This document shows positions 9,363-19,893 of a stretch of DNA of 64,000 bases, piece by piece. Below the pieces are notes generated by a model that was given only the letters and a program-made list of their open reading frames with translations, was not told the DNA's origin and did no database searches. Source of the DNA: Mycobacterium paragordonae (GTDB lineage: Bacteria; Actinomycetota; Actinomycetes; Mycobacteriales; Mycobacteriaceae); NCBI RefSeq assembly GCF_003614435.1, contig NZ_CP025546.1, forward strand, positions 620,001 to 684,000. Reading direction: 5' to 3'. The translations under genes and the position numbers were made by a program. Every line of letters starts with the position of its first letter. Position 1 is the stretch's first letter.

Positions 9363-10216
9363 AGGGGCTGCACCGTTCCCGTCAGGTGCGGGTAGCCCTT
9401 GGCGATGTGCCGCAGCGACAACTCCCAGCCGTCTTGCCCATCGACTTTGCGCTCGTCGATGTAGAGCCCCGCGGTCGCCGGCAACAGCACCGGCTTGCCG
9501 AACCGCACCGAGTACCGCACGGCATCCGGAAAACGTGCCTCGATGTTCGCTAAAACCGCTGCGGCACTGTACATTCCGTGCGCGATGACGGTGGGGAAAC
9601 CGAACAGCTTGGCGGCCACCGAGTTGGTGTGGATCGGGTTGTGGTCGCCGCCCACCGCGGCGTAGCGGCGGATCTGCGACGGGGTGATCCGCAGCACCGC
9701 CGAGGGCGGCGGCAGCTTGGGCTGCTTCTGCGGCGGCGGCTTGGGCTCGTCGGACAGGCTGGTGCGTTGCTGGTGCAGGAAGGTGGTCACCTGGTGCCAC
9801 GCCGGTTCGTTGCCGACGCTGACGTCGGTCACCAGGTCGACCAGCAGACCCTTGCGGTGCTCGCGCAGATTTTCGGCGTGCACCCGCACGCCGACCGTGT
9901 CGGTCACCGCGATCGGGCGGTACTGCATGATCTGGTTCTCGGTGTGCACCGAACCCATTGCGGAGAAAGGGAAGTCGAACCCGGTCACCAGCGACATCAC
10001 CGACGGGAAGGTCAGTGCGAACGGATACGTCAGCGGCACGTTGTTGCCGAAGCGCAACCCGGTGACCGCCGCGTAGGCGGCCACATTCGCGGAGTCGATC
10101 GGCAGTTCCTCGACCGTCACCGTCCGGTCGGAGAGTTGATCGGACCGGGACACCACCGGCAGCGAACCGGCCACTGCCCGCAGCATGTTGCGCAGACCAC
10201 TCGGTTGACTCACCAT
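9359..10216 (-). CDS. htdX: (R)-3-hydroxyacyl-thioester dehydratase HtdX (Rv0241c-like)
   Basis: A double hot-dog-fold MaoC-type dehydratase of 285 aa that dehydrates 3-hydroxyacyl thioesters in fatty-acid metabolism. The C-terminal hot-dog carries the hydratase motif AVGGDHNPIHTN, whose Asp and His are catalytic. The N-terminal half holds the decayed hot-dog. A Pro/Lys linker (PKPPPQKQPKLPPPS) joins them. The start at 10216 ([10 protein letters not shown]) is chosen because it overlaps the stop of fabG4 by one base (TGATG) and matches the family length; the longer open frame upstream is only read-through of fabG4 in another frame. It forms an operon with fabG4. Confidence 0.92.
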   Translation of the reverse strand: MVSQPSGLRNMLRAVAGSLPVVSRSDQLSDRTVTVEELPIDSANVAAYAAVTGLRFGNNVPLTYPFALTFPSVMSLVTGFDFPFSAMGSVHTENQIMQYRPIAVTDTVGVRVHAENLREHRKGLLVDLVTDVSVGNEPAWHQVTTFLHQQRTSLSDEPKPPPQKQPKLPPPSAVLRITPSQIRRYAAVGGDHNPIHTNSVAAKLFGFPTVIAHGMYSAAAVLANIEARFPDAVRYSVRFGKPVLLPATAGLYIDERKVDGQDGWELSLRHIAKGYPHLTGTVQPL

Positions 10217-11580
10217 CAGGCCCCGATCATCGCCTGGCCGCAGACCCGGATCACATTGCCGGTCACGGCATTTGAGGCCGGGCTGGCGAAGTACGCGATG
10301 GCCTCGGCGACGTCGACGGGCTGGCCGCCCTGCAGCAGCGAGTTCATCCGGCGGGCCACCTCGCGGGTGGCCAGCGGGATCGCGGCGGTCATCTTGGTTT
10401 CGATGAAGCCCGGCGCCACCGCGTTGATCGTGATGTTCTTCTGGGCGAGTTCGGGGGCCAGCGCCTGGGTGATGCCGATCATGCCGGCCTTGGTGGTGCC
10501 GTAGTTCGTCTGCCCGCGGTTGCCCGCAATGCCGGCGATCGACGACAGCCCGATCACCCGGCCGCCCTCGCCGAGGGTGCCGTTGGCCACCAGCCCTTCG
10601 GTAAGACGCAGTGGGGCAAGCAGATTGACGGCGATGACGGCATCCCAACGGGCGTCATCCATGTTGGCCAGCAGCTTGTCGCGGGTGATGCCGGCGTTGT
10701 TCACCAGAATGTCGGCCTTGCCCCCGTGGTGGTCGCGCAGGTGCTCGGAGATCTTGTCCACCGCGTCGTCGCCGGTGACATCCAGCCACAGCGGTGTGCC
10801 GCCCACCTTGCTGGCGGTCTCGGCCAGGGCCTCGGCGGCGGACTCCACGTCGATCGCGACCACGCTGGCGCCGTCCCTGGCGAACACTTCGGCGATGGTG
10901 GCCCCGATGCCGCGGGCCGCGCCGGTCACGATGGCCACCTTGCCGTCCAGCGGGCGGTCCCAGTCGGCCGGCGGCGCCGAGTCTGCCGCGCCGACGTAGA
11001 ACACCTGGCCGCCGACGTACGCCGACTTGGCCGACAGGATGAACCGCATCGTGGATTCCAGGCCGGTCGCGGCCGGCTTCGCATCGGGCGCCAGGTACAC
11101 CAGCGCCGAGGTGCCGCCGCGGCGCAGTTCCTTGCCGACCGAGCGGGTGAAGCCCTCCAGGGCGCGCTGCGCGATCCGCTCGTGCGGGTTGTCGATCGCC
11201 TCCGGCGTGGTGCCCACCACGACGACCCGCGCCGAGGGGCCCAGGTTGCGCACGACGGGGGTGAAGAAGTCGTGCAGGGCCTTCAGCCCGGTGGGCTCGG
11301 TGATGCCGGTGGCGTCGAACACCAGGCCACCGAACGAGTCGGCCCAGCGCCCGCCCAGGTTGTTGCCCACCAGGTCGTAGTCCTTGTCCAGCGCCGCCCG
11401 CAGCGGCTCGACGACCCGGCCCTCTCCGCCGATCAGCAGCGAGCCGGCCAGGGGCGGGTCACCCGCCTTGTACCGGCGCAGCGGCTCGGGCTGGGGGACC
11501 CCGAGTTGCTTGGCCAGGAACGATCCCGGGCCGGAATTGACAACCTGGGAGAACAGATCGGGCGAGACCTTCGGTGCCAC
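10216..11580 (-). CDS. fabG4: High-molecular-weight 3-oxoacyl-thioester reductase FabG4
   Basis: An NADH-dependent ketoacyl reductase of the long FabG type (454 aa). The N-terminal ~200 residues form a flavodoxin-like domain lacking catalytic residues. The C-terminal SDR domain has the dinucleotide motif VTGAARGIG near residue 218, the NNAG motif, and a Ser-Tyr-Lys catalytic set ([22 protein letters not shown]). It reduces 3-oxoacyl thioesters and works with HtdX downstream in the same operon. The start at 11580 is preceded by the divergent promoter region shared with fadA2, which holds a perfect dyad. The gene order htdX-fabG4/fadA2/fadE5 matches Rv0241c-Rv0244c. Confidence 0.94.
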   Translation of the reverse strand: MAPKVSPDLFSQVVNSGPGSFLAKQLGVPQPEPLRRYKAGDPPLAGSLLIGGEGRVVEPLRAALDKDYDLVGNNLGGRWADSFGGLVFDATGITEPTGLKALHDFFTPVVRNLGPSARVVVVGTTPEAIDNPHERIAQRALEGFTRSVGKELRRGGTSALVYLAPDAKPAATGLESTMRFILSAKSAYVGGQVFYVGAADSAPPADWDRPLDGKVAIVTGAARGIGATIAEVFARDGASVVAIDVESAAEALAETASKVGGTPLWLDVTGDDAVDKISEHLRDHHGGKADILVNNAGITRDKLLANMDDARWDAVIAVNLLAPLRLTEGLVANGTLGEGGRVIGLSSIAGIAGNRGQTNYGTTKAGMIGITQALAPELAQKNITINAVAPGFIETKMTAAIPLATREVARRMNSLLQGGQPVDVAEAIAYFASPASNAVTGNVIRVCGQAMIGA

Positions 11581-11610
11581 TGAGCTTGCCTTCCGTGTCA
11601 GGGGTGCGAA

Positions 11611-11626
11611 CTTACTTGAGAGTAAG
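11611..11626. promoter_or_regulatory. Perfect 16-bp dyad (CTTAC-N6-GTAAG) between fabG4 and fadA2
   Basis: The sequence CTTACTTGAGAGTAAG is a perfect inverted repeat, placed 31 bases upstream of the fabG4 start and 80 bases upstream of the fadA2 start. The same TTAC-N6-GTAA core occurs upstream of fadE5 (15280-15293). A TetR-type repressor is the likely reader by architecture, but none is identified. Confidence 0.6.
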
Positions 11627-11705
11627 AACAGTGGGTAGTATTGCCTGCGAAGCGCTGATACCCCAAAACTAACCCCCGTACTACCGGAGATCGACGGAGA
11701 AAACA

Positions 11706-13013
11706 GTGGCCCCTGCCAATGATCAGACCAAGCGACGCGTCGCCGTACTCGGCGGCAACCGCATTCCCTTCGCCCGGTCGGACGGTGCCTACGCCGACGC
11801 GTCCAACCAGGACATGTTCACCGCGGCGCTGGGTGGGCTGGTGGACCGGTTCAACCTGCGGGGCGAGCGTCTGGGCGCGGTCATCGGCGGCGCGGTGCTC
11901 AAGCACAGCCGTGATTTCAATCTCATGCGCGAATGCGTGCTCGGGTCGGAACTGAACCCGCACACGCCCGCCTTCGACATCCAGCAGGCCTGCGGCACCG
12001 GTCTGCAGGCGGCCATCGCGGCCGCCGACGGCATCGCCGCCGGACGCTACGAGGTCGCGGCCGCCGGTGGTGTCGACACCACCTCCGACCCGCCGATCGG
12101 CCTCGGCGACGACCTGCGCCGCACCCTGCTCAAGCTGCGGCGAGCCAAGTCCAACGTGCAGCGGCTGAAGCTGGTGGGCACCCTGCCGGCGAACCTGGGC
12201 ATCGAGATCCCGGCCAACAGCGAGCCACGCACTGGCAAGTCGATGGGCGAGCACGCCGCCGTCACCGCCAAGCAGTTGGGGATCAAGCGCGTCGACCAGG
12301 ATGAACTGGCCGCCGCCAGCCACCGCAACATGGCCGATGCCTACGACCGCGGTTTCTTCGACGACCTGGTCTCGCCCTTCCTGGGCCTGTACCGCGACGA
12401 CAACCTGCGGCCCAACTCCAGCCCGGAGAAGCTCGCCACCCTGCGCCCGGTCTTCGGGGTGAAAGCCGGCGACGCAACCATGACCGCGGGCAACTCGACC
12501 CCGCTGACCGACGGCGCGTCGGTGGCACTGCTGGCCACCGAGCAGTGGGCGGCAGACCACAACCTGCAGCCGCTGGCCTTCCTGGTTGATTCCGAGACCG
12601 CCGCCGTCGACTACGTCAACGGGTACGACGGTCTGTTGATGGCGCCCACCTATGCGGTGCCGCGACTGCTGGCGCGCAACGGGCTGAGCCTGCAGCATTT
12701 CGACTTCTACGAGATCCACGAGGCGTTCGCGTCGGTGGTGCTGGCGCACCTGCAGGCCTGGGAGTCCGAGGAGTACTGCAAGGAGCGGCTGGGGCTGGAC
12801 GCCGCGCTGGGCTCTATCGACCGGTCCAAGCTCAACGTGAACGGATCCTCGCTCGCGGCGGGGCACCCGTTCGCCGCCACCGGCGGACGGATTCTGGCGC
12901 AGACCGCCAAGCAGCTGGCACAGAAGAAGGCCGAAACCAAGGGCCCCGTGCGCGCGCTGATCTCGATCTGCGCGGCCGGCGGCCAGGGCGTCGCCGCGAT
13001 CCTCGAGGCCTGA
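11706..13013 (+). CDS. fadA2: Acetyl-CoA acetyltransferase FadA2 (thiolase)
   Basis: A 435-aa thiolase that carries out thiolytic cleavage or condensation of 3-ketoacyl-CoA in beta-oxidation. The nucleophile Cys96 lies in [13 protein letters not shown]. The active-site His motif is [19 protein letters not shown], and the second Cys lies in [12 protein letters not shown] at the C terminus. [14 protein letters not shown] corresponds to the NEAFA region. The start is GTG at 11706, which follows CGGAGATCGACGGAG and agrees with the family N terminus. It is divergent from fabG4 and followed by the small-RNA locus. Confidence 0.94.
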   Translation: MAPANDQTKRRVAVLGGNRIPFARSDGAYADASNQDMFTAALGGLVDRFNLRGERLGAVIGGAVLKHSRDFNLMRECVLGSELNPHTPAFDIQQACGTGLQAAIAAADGIAAGRYEVAAAGGVDTTSDPPIGLGDDLRRTLLKLRRAKSNVQRLKLVGTLPANLGIEIPANSEPRTGKSMGEHAAVTAKQLGIKRVDQDELAAASHRNMADAYDRGFFDDLVSPFLGLYRDDNLRPNSSPEKLATLRPVFGVKAGDATMTAGNSTPLTDGASVALLATEQWAADHNLQPLAFLVDSETAAVDYVNGYDGLLMAPTYAVPRLLARNGLSLQHFDFYEIHEAFASVVLAHLQAWESEEYCKERLGLDAALGSIDRSKLNVNGSSLAAGHPFAATGGRILAQTAKQLAQKKAETKGPVRALISICAAGGQGVAAILEA

Positions 13014-13064
13014 CCAGGCCTGACGGTGTGCGGAAAATCACCCGACTACTTTTTGGATTTAATG

Positions 13065-13090
13065 GGTTAACTTCGCGCACATATGGGTAA
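13065..13090 (+). promoter_or_regulatory. SigF-type promoter of the F6 small RNA
   Basis: GGTTA at 13065-13069 and GGGTAA at 13085-13090 are separated by 15 bases, matching the mycobacterial SigF consensus (GGTTT-N15-17-GGGTAT). The predicted start lies about 7 bases downstream, near 13097. The M. tuberculosis F6 small RNA at the same locus is SigF-dependent. Confidence 0.7.
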
Positions 13091-13096
13091 CCGCTC

Positions 13097-13237
13097 GATC
13101 GGATAGCCCCGTGTTGTGGTCTGACCCCCCGACCCCGACGGCAACGCGGGGCAATCCCTGGATCGATTGCCGGTCAGCGCAGACGGGCGAACGAGAAGGG
13201 CCGCCGCTGGAGTGAGGGGATCCAGCGGCGGTCTTTT
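13097..13237 (+). ncRNA. F6-type small RNA (ncRv10243 / SfdS homologue)
   Basis: No plausible protein gene fills the ~380 bases between fadA2 and fadE5. Downstream of the SigF-like promoter lies a G/C-rich segment with internal complementarity (CGGGGCAATCC, CGATTGCCGG) and a strong hairpin ending in a T run. In M. tuberculosis this exact interval encodes the stress- and SigF-induced sRNA F6, which is about 100 nt and is processed to a shorter form. The ends given here are inferred from the promoter and terminator, so the predicted transcript of about 140 nt is longer than published F6. A role in envelope or lipid stress is known only for the tuberculosis RNA. Confidence 0.7.
13201..13237 (+). 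terminator. Rho-independent terminator of the F6-type RNA
   Basis: CCGCCGCTGGA at 13201-13211 pairs perfectly with TCCAGCGGCGG at 13221-13231 around a 9-base loop and is followed by TCTTTTTG. An 11-bp G/C stem with a U tract is unusually canonical for mycobacteria. Confidence 0.85.
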
Positions 13238-13347
13238 TGCTTTTGGCCGCGCGCCGCTCTCGCGCCCGCGCATCGCCGAAAATGAATCCAAGTAGACCCG
13301 ACACGGCGTGTCGCGTGTGGCGTCAGTGTCGCGCCGACAGCCGCAAC

Positions 13348-13382
13348 GCAAAAATCCCCGCGCCGCAGCGGGGGGATTTTGC
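13348..13382. terminator. Bidirectional terminator ahead of the fadE5 3' end
   Basis: GCAAAAATCCCCGC (13348-13361) and GCGGGGGGATTTTGC (13368-13382) form a near-perfect hairpin. Its A tract on one side and T tract on the other can stop transcription from both directions. It lies 10 bases past the fadE5 stop and separates fadE5 from the sRNA. Confidence 0.75.
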
Positions 13383-13392
13383 GTGTTGTAAC

Positions 13393-15228
13393 TCAGAAGG
13401 CGGCTTCGTCGAGCTCCATGATCTCGTTGTCCAGGGTCTCGATCACCTCGCGGGTGCTGGTCAACAGCGGCAGGAAGTTCTTCGCGAAGAACGACGCGAC
13501 CGCGATCTTGCCCTCGTAGAAGGACCGCTCGGCGCCGGTGGCACCGGCGTCCAGGGCCTCGATCGCCACGGCGGCCTGACGCTGCAGCAACCAGCCGATG
13601 ACCAGGTCGCCGACGCTCATCAGGAACCGCACCGAACCCAGGCCCACCTTGTACAGGCTGGTGACGTCCTCCTGCGCGGCCATCAGGTAGCCGGTCAGCG
13701 AGGCGGCCATCGCCTGGACGTCGGTGAGCGCCTTGGCGAGCAGAGCCCGCTCCGTCTTGAGCCGCCCGTTGCCGGACTCGCTGTCGACGAACTGCTGGAT
13801 CTCACCCGACACGTGCGCCAGTGCCACACCCTTGTCGCGGACGATCTTGCGGAAGAAGAAGTCCTGCGCCTGGATGGCTGTGGTGCCCTCGTAGAGGGAG
13901 TCGATCTTGGCGTCCCGGATGTACTGCTCGACCGGGTAGTCCTGCAGGAAGCCGGACCCACCGAAGGTCTGCAGGCTCTCGGTGAGCTTGGCGTAGGCCT
14001 GCTCGGAGCCGACACCCTTGACGATCGGCAGCAGCAGGTCGTTGATCTTGGCGGCCAGCTCGGGGGTGACCCCGTGCAGCGCCTCGGCCACCGGCGCGTC
14101 CTGGTAGGTCGCGGTGTACAGGTACAGCGCCCGCAGGCCCTCGGCGTAGGCCTTCTGCGTCATCAGCGACCGGCGGACGTCGGGGTGGTGCGTGATGGTC
14201 ACGCGCGGCGCCGTCTTGTCGGTCATCTGGGTCAGGTCGGCGCCCTGGACGCGGGACTTGGCGTATTCCAGCGCGTTCAGGTAACCCGTGGACAGGGTGG
14301 CGATGGCCTTGGTGCCGACCATCATCCGGGCCTGCTCGATGACCTCGAACATCTGCGCGATGCCGTCGTGCACCTCGCCGACCAGCCAGCCGATGGCGGG
14401 CTTGTCGTGCTGGCCGAGGGACAACTCACAGGTGGCCGAAACCTTCAGGCCCATCTTGTGCTCGACGTTGGTCACGTACACGCCGTTGCGCTCGCCCGGC
14501 TCGCCGGTTTCGGGGTCGAACAGGAACTTGGGCACGAAGAACAGCGACAGCCCCTTGGTGCCGGGACCGGCGCCCTCCGGGCGGGCCAGGACCAGGTGGA
14601 AGATGTTCTCGAACAGGTCACCGGAGTCACCCGAGGTGATGAAGCGCTTGACGCCGTCGATGTGCCAGGTGCCGTCCTCCTGCTGGACGGCCTTGGTGCG
14701 GCCGGCGCCCACGTCCGAACCGGCGTCCGGCTCGGTGAGCACCATGGTCGAGCCCCAGCGGCGCTCGGCGGCCAGCACGGCCCACTTCCGCTGCTCCTCG
14801 GTACCGAGGTGGTAGAGGATCTGAGCGAAACCGGCGCCACCGGCGTACATCCACACTGCCGGGTTGGAGCCGAGAATGTGCTCGTTGATGGCCCACATCA
14901 GCGCCTTGGGCATCGGCATGCCGCCGAGTGCCTCGTCGAGACCTGCCTTGTCCCAGCCGGCGTCGATCACCGCGTTGACGGACTTCTTGAACGACTCCGG
15001 CAGGGTCACCGAGAAAGTCTTGGGGTCGAAGGTCGGCGGGTTGCGGTCACCTTCGATGAACGAATCGGCGACGGGCCCTTCGGCCAGCCGGGCTACCTCC
15101 GCGAGAATCTCGCGGCCGGTGTCGGCGTCCAGATCGCTGAACTCGCCCTGGCCTAACGCCTTGTCGACACCCAGCACCTCGAACAGGTTGAATTCCTGGT
15201 CACGAACGTTGCTCTTGTAGTGGCTCAC
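13393..15228 (-). CDS. fadE5: Acyl-CoA dehydrogenase FadE5
   Basis: An FAD-dependent acyl-CoA dehydrogenase of 611 aa with broad chain-length preference in its characterised relatives, catalysing the first step of beta-oxidation. The central domain has the FAD/substrate signature [14 protein letters not shown] and ITSGDSGD. The C-terminal helical part holds [22 protein letters not shown], with the catalytic base Glu. A C-terminal extension of ~150 residues is typical of this large-ACAD type. The start is GTG at 15228 because AGGAGG lies 6 bases upstream and it gives the family length of 611. It converges on the F6/fadA2 region, with bidirectional terminators between. Confidence 0.94.
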   Translation of the reverse strand: MSHYKSNVRDQEFNLFEVLGVDKALGQGEFSDLDADTGREILAEVARLAEGPVADSFIEGDRNPPTFDPKTFSVTLPESFKKSVNAVIDAGWDKAGLDEALGGMPMPKALMWAINEHILGSNPAVWMYAGGAGFAQILYHLGTEEQRKWAVLAAERRWGSTMVLTEPDAGSDVGAGRTKAVQQEDGTWHIDGVKRFITSGDSGDLFENIFHLVLARPEGAGPGTKGLSLFFVPKFLFDPETGEPGERNGVYVTNVEHKMGLKVSATCELSLGQHDKPAIGWLVGEVHDGIAQMFEVIEQARMMVGTKAIATLSTGYLNALEYAKSRVQGADLTQMTDKTAPRVTITHHPDVRRSLMTQKAYAEGLRALYLYTATYQDAPVAEALHGVTPELAAKINDLLLPIVKGVGSEQAYAKLTESLQTFGGSGFLQDYPVEQYIRDAKIDSLYEGTTAIQAQDFFFRKIVRDKGVALAHVSGEIQQFVDSESGNGRLKTERALLAKALTDVQAMAASLTGYLMAAQEDVTSLYKVGLGSVRFLMSVGDLVIGWLLQRQAAVAIEALDAGATGAERSFYEGKIAVASFFAKNFLPLLTSTREVIETLDNEIMELDEAAF

Positions 15229-15278
15229 TACGGTCCTCCTCGTTGAGAATGCCACCTGTGGTTGGGTACTAGGTCTAA

Positions 15279-15294
15279 GTTACCCACCAGTAAC
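15279..15294. promoter_or_regulatory. Perfect 16-bp dyad (GTTAC-N6-GTAAC) upstream of fadE5
   Basis: GTTACCCACCAGTAAC lies about 50 bases upstream of the fadE5 start codon. It shares the TTAC-N6-GTAA core and exact spacing with the dyad between fabG4 and fadA2 (11611-11626). A common regulator for the two loci is inferred. Confidence 0.6.
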
Positions 15295-15363
15295 ACCGTT
15301 AAAATATCTCGGCTGTGTTGTTCAACGCAAGTCGATGTGAGGAACATTTCACGGTCTAACTAA

Positions 15364-15375
15364 CCAACCGGTTGG
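15364..15375. promoter_or_regulatory. CCAACCGGTTGG dyad upstream of the oxygenase gene
   Basis: A perfect 12-bp palindrome lies 45 bases upstream of the Fe(II) oxygenase start, in the 190-base divergent region shared with fadE5. The size and symmetry suit a TetR-type operator, but no regulator is adjacent. Confidence 0.4.
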
Positions 15376-15419
15376 GATACGGCTGATCCCAGTGCTGGCA
15401 CACCTGCTCACCTGCGACG

Positions 15420-16962
<1,543 letters not shown>

Positions 16963-16985
16963 AGGCGGCTGAGAGCCGAGCCAGG

Positions 16986-17141
16986 CTAGGGCCGCTCGCT
17001 CAACTCTTTCCGGTATGCGTCGATGCGCTGCTCGATGTCCGTAGCGTCGTCGTGCCGTCCCTCTTTGCGCGCCAGCTCGGCGCGGACGGACAACTCCCGA
17101 ATCGCCGTTCGAATTTCGTTGGTGCTGGTCGTTCCTCGCAT
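16986..17141 (-). CDS. Small hydrophilic protein, 51 aa, downstream of sdhB
   Basis: A short reading frame starting ATG at 17141 encodes MRGTTSTNEIRTAIREL and ends YRKELSERP. It is highly charged (about 18 Arg/Lys/Glu/Asp), has no membrane segment, and is predicted to be an amphipathic helical hairpin (ELSVRAELARKEG, then DIEQRIDAYRKEL). It follows the sdhB stop by 28 bases on the same strand and could be the last gene of the Sdh1 operon. No function is recognised. Codon use is normal for the genome. It could be a spurious frame, but its helical periodicity supports coding. Confidence 0.55.
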   Translation of the reverse strand: MRGTTSTNEIRTAIRELSVRAELARKEGRHDDATDIEQRIDAYRKELSERP

Positions 17142-17169
17142 GCCAGCCGGATACCCGGTGTGGCGGGGA

Positions 17170-17916
17170 TTAACGCCTGAACAGCTTGTTACCCAGCCAC
17201 ACGACCGGGTCGTACTTGCGGTCGGCGACCCGCTCTTTCATCGGGATCAGCGCATTGTCGGTGATCTTGATGTGCTCGGGGCAGACCTCGGTGCAGCACT
17301 TGGTGATGTTGCAGTACCCCAGCCCGTGCTCTTCCTGAGCCTGTTTCTGCCGGTCCACCGTGTCCAGCGGGTGCATGTCGAGCTCGGCGATCCGCATCAG
17401 GAAACGCGGACCGGCGAATGCCTCTTTGTTCTCGTCGTGGTCACGGATGACGTGACAGACGTTCTGGCACAGGAAGCATTCGATGCACTTGCGGAATTCC
17501 TGCGAACGCTGGACATCCACCTGGGCCATCCGGTACTCGCCCGGCTGCAACTCCTTCGGCGGGGTGAACGACGGGATCTCGCGCGCCTTTTCGTAGTTGA
17601 ACGACACGTCGGTCACCAGGTCGCGGATCACCGGGAAGGTGCGGATCGGGGTGACGGTGACGACCTCGTTCTCCTCGAACGTCGACATCCGCGTCATGCA
17701 CATCAGGCGCGGCTTGCCGTTGATCTCCGCCGAGCACGATCCGCACTTGCCCGCCTTGCAGTTCCAGCGCACCGCCAGATCGGGCGTCTGCGTCTGCTGC
17801 AGGCGGTGGATGACGTCGAGGACGACCTCACCCTCGTTGACCTCGACGGTGAATTCTTCGAGCCCGCCGCCACTTTCGTCGCCGCGCCAGACCCGCATGC
17901 TCGCGTTGTACGCCAT
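17170..17916 (-). CDS. sdhB: Succinate dehydrogenase 1 iron-sulfur subunit (SdhB1, Rv0247c-like)
   Basis: The electron-transfer subunit of the Sdh1 complex, 248 aa. The N-terminal ferredoxin domain has the [2Fe-2S] ligands CKAGKCGSCS plus a following Cys (RLMC). The C-terminal domain has CIECFLCQNVCHV and CNITKCCTEVCPEHI for the [4Fe-4S] and [3Fe-4S] clusters. It passes electrons from the SdhA flavin to the membrane quinone site. The start ATG overlaps the sdhA stop by one base (TAATG), showing translational coupling. Confidence 0.93.
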   Translation of the reverse strand: MAYNASMRVWRGDESGGGLEEFTVEVNEGEVVLDVIHRLQQTQTPDLAVRWNCKAGKCGSCSAEINGKPRLMCMTRMSTFEENEVVTVTPIRTFPVIRDLVTDVSFNYEKAREIPSFTPPKELQPGEYRMAQVDVQRSQEFRKCIECFLCQNVCHVIRDHDENKEAFAGPRFLMRIAELDMHPLDTVDRQKQAQEEHGLGYCNITKCCTEVCPEHIKITDNALIPMKERVADRKYDPVVWLGNKLFRR

Positions 17917-19841
17917 TACGCTCTCCGTTCCGGGTGCTCGGCCAGCTCTTCGTTGGTGTAGTACTTCTCCAATTCGGAGACCTTGAAGAGCTCCAGCAAG
18001 TCGGGCCGCATCGGGACCTGCTCCTGACGGGTGATGGTGATGTGGTCCCCGGTGGTTTCGGCCTCATCCTGGGAGGCCTCTTTGCACACCAGCAACGTGT
18101 TGCGCCAGCTGGAATCCATGCTCGGGTGGTCATCGCGGGTGTGCCCGCCGCGGCTCTCGGTGCGGGTGAGCGCCGCCTTGGCCACGCATTCGCTGACCAT
18201 CAGCATGTTGCGCAGGTCGATCGCCAGGTTCCAGCCCGGGTTGTACTGCCGTCCGCCTTCGACCTGCACGTGCTGGTACCGCGACCAGAGCTCCTTGAGC
18301 AGCTTCAGCGCCCGGGTGATCTCTTCCTCTTTGCGGATGATGCCGACCAGGTCGTTCATCACGTGCTGCAGATCCATCTGCAGCGCATAGGGATTCTCCG
18401 GGGCCGAGCCGTCGGTGGGACCCGTGAACGGCTTGAGGGCGAACTGCTCGGCGTCCCTGAGTGCGTCCTCGGAGACCGTCGGACGGCTACTCAGGGCGCG
18501 CACGTAGTCGGCGGCGCCCAGTCCGGCGCGCCGGCCGAAGACCAGCAGGTCGGACAGCGAGTTGCCGCCCAGCCGGTTCGAGCCGTGCATGCCGCCGGAG
18601 CATTCACCCGCGGCGAACAGGCCGGGCACCTTGGCCGCGCCGGTGTCGGCGTCGACCTCGACACCACCCATCACGTAGTGACAGGTGGGGCCGACCTCCA
18701 TCGGCTCCTTGGTGATGTCGACCTCGGCCAGCTCCATGAACTGGTGGTACATCGACGGCAACCGGCGCTTGATCTCCGCCGGGGTCAGCCGGGACGCGAT
18801 GTCCAGGTAGACCCCGCCGTGCGGGGTGCCACGGCCGGCCTTGACCTCCGAGTTGATGGCGCGCGCCACCTCGTCGCGGGGCAGCAGGTCCGGGGTACGA
18901 CGGGCCGAGTCGTTGTCCTTGAGCCACTGGTCGGCCTCTTGCTCGTCTTCGGCGTACTGGCCTTTGAAGACCGGCGGGATGTAGCCGAACATGAACCGTG
19001 TGCCTTCGGAGTTCTTGAGCACTCCGCCGTCGCCCCGGACACCTTCGGTGACCAGAATCCCCTTCACACTCGGCGGCCACACCATGCCCGTCGGGTGGAA
19101 CTGGACGAACTCCATGTTGATCAACGTCGCACCGGCGCGCAGGGCCAGCGCGTGGCCGTCGCCGGTGTACTCCCAGGAGTTGGAGGTGACCTTGAACGAC
19201 TTGCCGATGCCGCCGGTGGCCAGCACCACCGCCGGCGCCTCGAACAGGACGAAGTTGCCGCTCTCCCGCCAGTAGCCGAACGCCCCGGCGATCGCGTCAC
19301 CGTCCTTCAGCAGCTCGGTGACCGTGCACTCGGCGAACACCCGGATCCGGGCCTCGTAGTCACCGAACTCGGCGAAGTCCTCCTGCTGCAGCGAGACGAT
19401 CTTCTGCTGCATGGTGCGGATCAGCTCCAGGCCGGTGCGGTCACCGACGTGCGCGAGTCGCGGATAGGTGTGTCCGCCGAAGTTGCGCTGGCTGATCCGG
19501 CCGTCTTTGGTGCGGTCGAACAGCGCGCCGTAGGTCTCCAGCTCCCAGACGCGGTCCGGTGCCTCCTTGGCGTGCAGCTCGGCCATCCGCCAGTTGTTGA
19601 GGAACTTGCCACCCCGCATGGTGTCGCCGAAGTGGGTCTGCCAGTTGTCCTTCGGGTTGGCGTTACCCATGGACGCCGCGCAGCCACCCTCGGCCATCAC
19701 CGTATGGGCTTTGCCGAACAGGGATTTGGTTACCACGGCGACCTTCAGGCCGCGCTCGCGCGCTTCGATGACTGCGCGTAACCCTGCGCCGCCGGCACCG
19801 ATGACGACTACGTCGTAGGCGTGCCGTTCGACCTCAACCAT
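17916..19841 (-). CDS. sdhA: Succinate dehydrogenase 1 flavoprotein subunit (SdhA1, Rv0248c-like)
   Basis: The catalytic FAD subunit, 641 aa, oxidising succinate to fumarate. The N-terminal Rossmann motif VVVIGAGGAGLRAV is followed by KAHTVMAEGGCAASMGN, whose His carries covalent FAD. HPTGMVWPPSVKG and the catalytic Arg region follow. The FAD-domain motif NRLGGNSLSDLLVFGRRAG is intact. The gene order sdhC-sdhA-sdhB on one strand, with a 52-base gap before sdhA and a 1-base overlap after it, is the Sdh1 arrangement of mycobacteria. Sdh1 is the enzyme needed for aerobic growth in M. smegmatis. Confidence 0.94.
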   Translation of the reverse strand: MVEVERHAYDVVVIGAGGAGLRAVIEARERGLKVAVVTKSLFGKAHTVMAEGGCAASMGNANPKDNWQTHFGDTMRGGKFLNNWRMAELHAKEAPDRVWELETYGALFDRTKDGRISQRNFGGHTYPRLAHVGDRTGLELIRTMQQKIVSLQQEDFAEFGDYEARIRVFAECTVTELLKDGDAIAGAFGYWRESGNFVLFEAPAVVLATGGIGKSFKVTSNSWEYTGDGHALALRAGATLINMEFVQFHPTGMVWPPSVKGILVTEGVRGDGGVLKNSEGTRFMFGYIPPVFKGQYAEDEQEADQWLKDNDSARRTPDLLPRDEVARAINSEVKAGRGTPHGGVYLDIASRLTPAEIKRRLPSMYHQFMELAEVDITKEPMEVGPTCHYVMGGVEVDADTGAAKVPGLFAAGECSGGMHGSNRLGGNSLSDLLVFGRRAGLGAADYVRALSSRPTVSEDALRDAEQFALKPFTGPTDGSAPENPYALQMDLQHVMNDLVGIIRKEEEITRALKLLKELWSRYQHVQVEGGRQYNPGWNLAIDLRNMLMVSECVAKAALTRTESRGGHTRDDHPSMDSSWRNTLLVCKEASQDEAETTGDHITITRQEQVPMRPDLLELFKVSELEKYYTNEELAEHPERRA

Positions 19842-19893
19842 GAAACCTCGCTCAAATAATGGAATTTCGTTCGCACTGTGGCTGAAGGGCTGA

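Noticed and set aside
13059..13304. Short minus-strand frames over the fadA2-fadE5 interval
   Set aside because: They overlap the promoter, hairpin and terminator of the F6-type RNA and encode Arg/Ser-rich, motif-free peptides.
13237..15156. 639-codon plus-strand open frame opposite fadE5
   Set aside because: It is antisense to a well-supported acyl-CoA dehydrogenase and has only composition-driven sequence. It would also begin within the sRNA terminator.
17934..19781. 615-codon plus-strand open frame opposite sdhA
   Set aside because: It is the antisense shadow of a clear flavoprotein gene. The translation is low-complexity, Gly/Val/His/Gln/Arg-rich and shows no domain motifs, as expected in high-G+C DNA.
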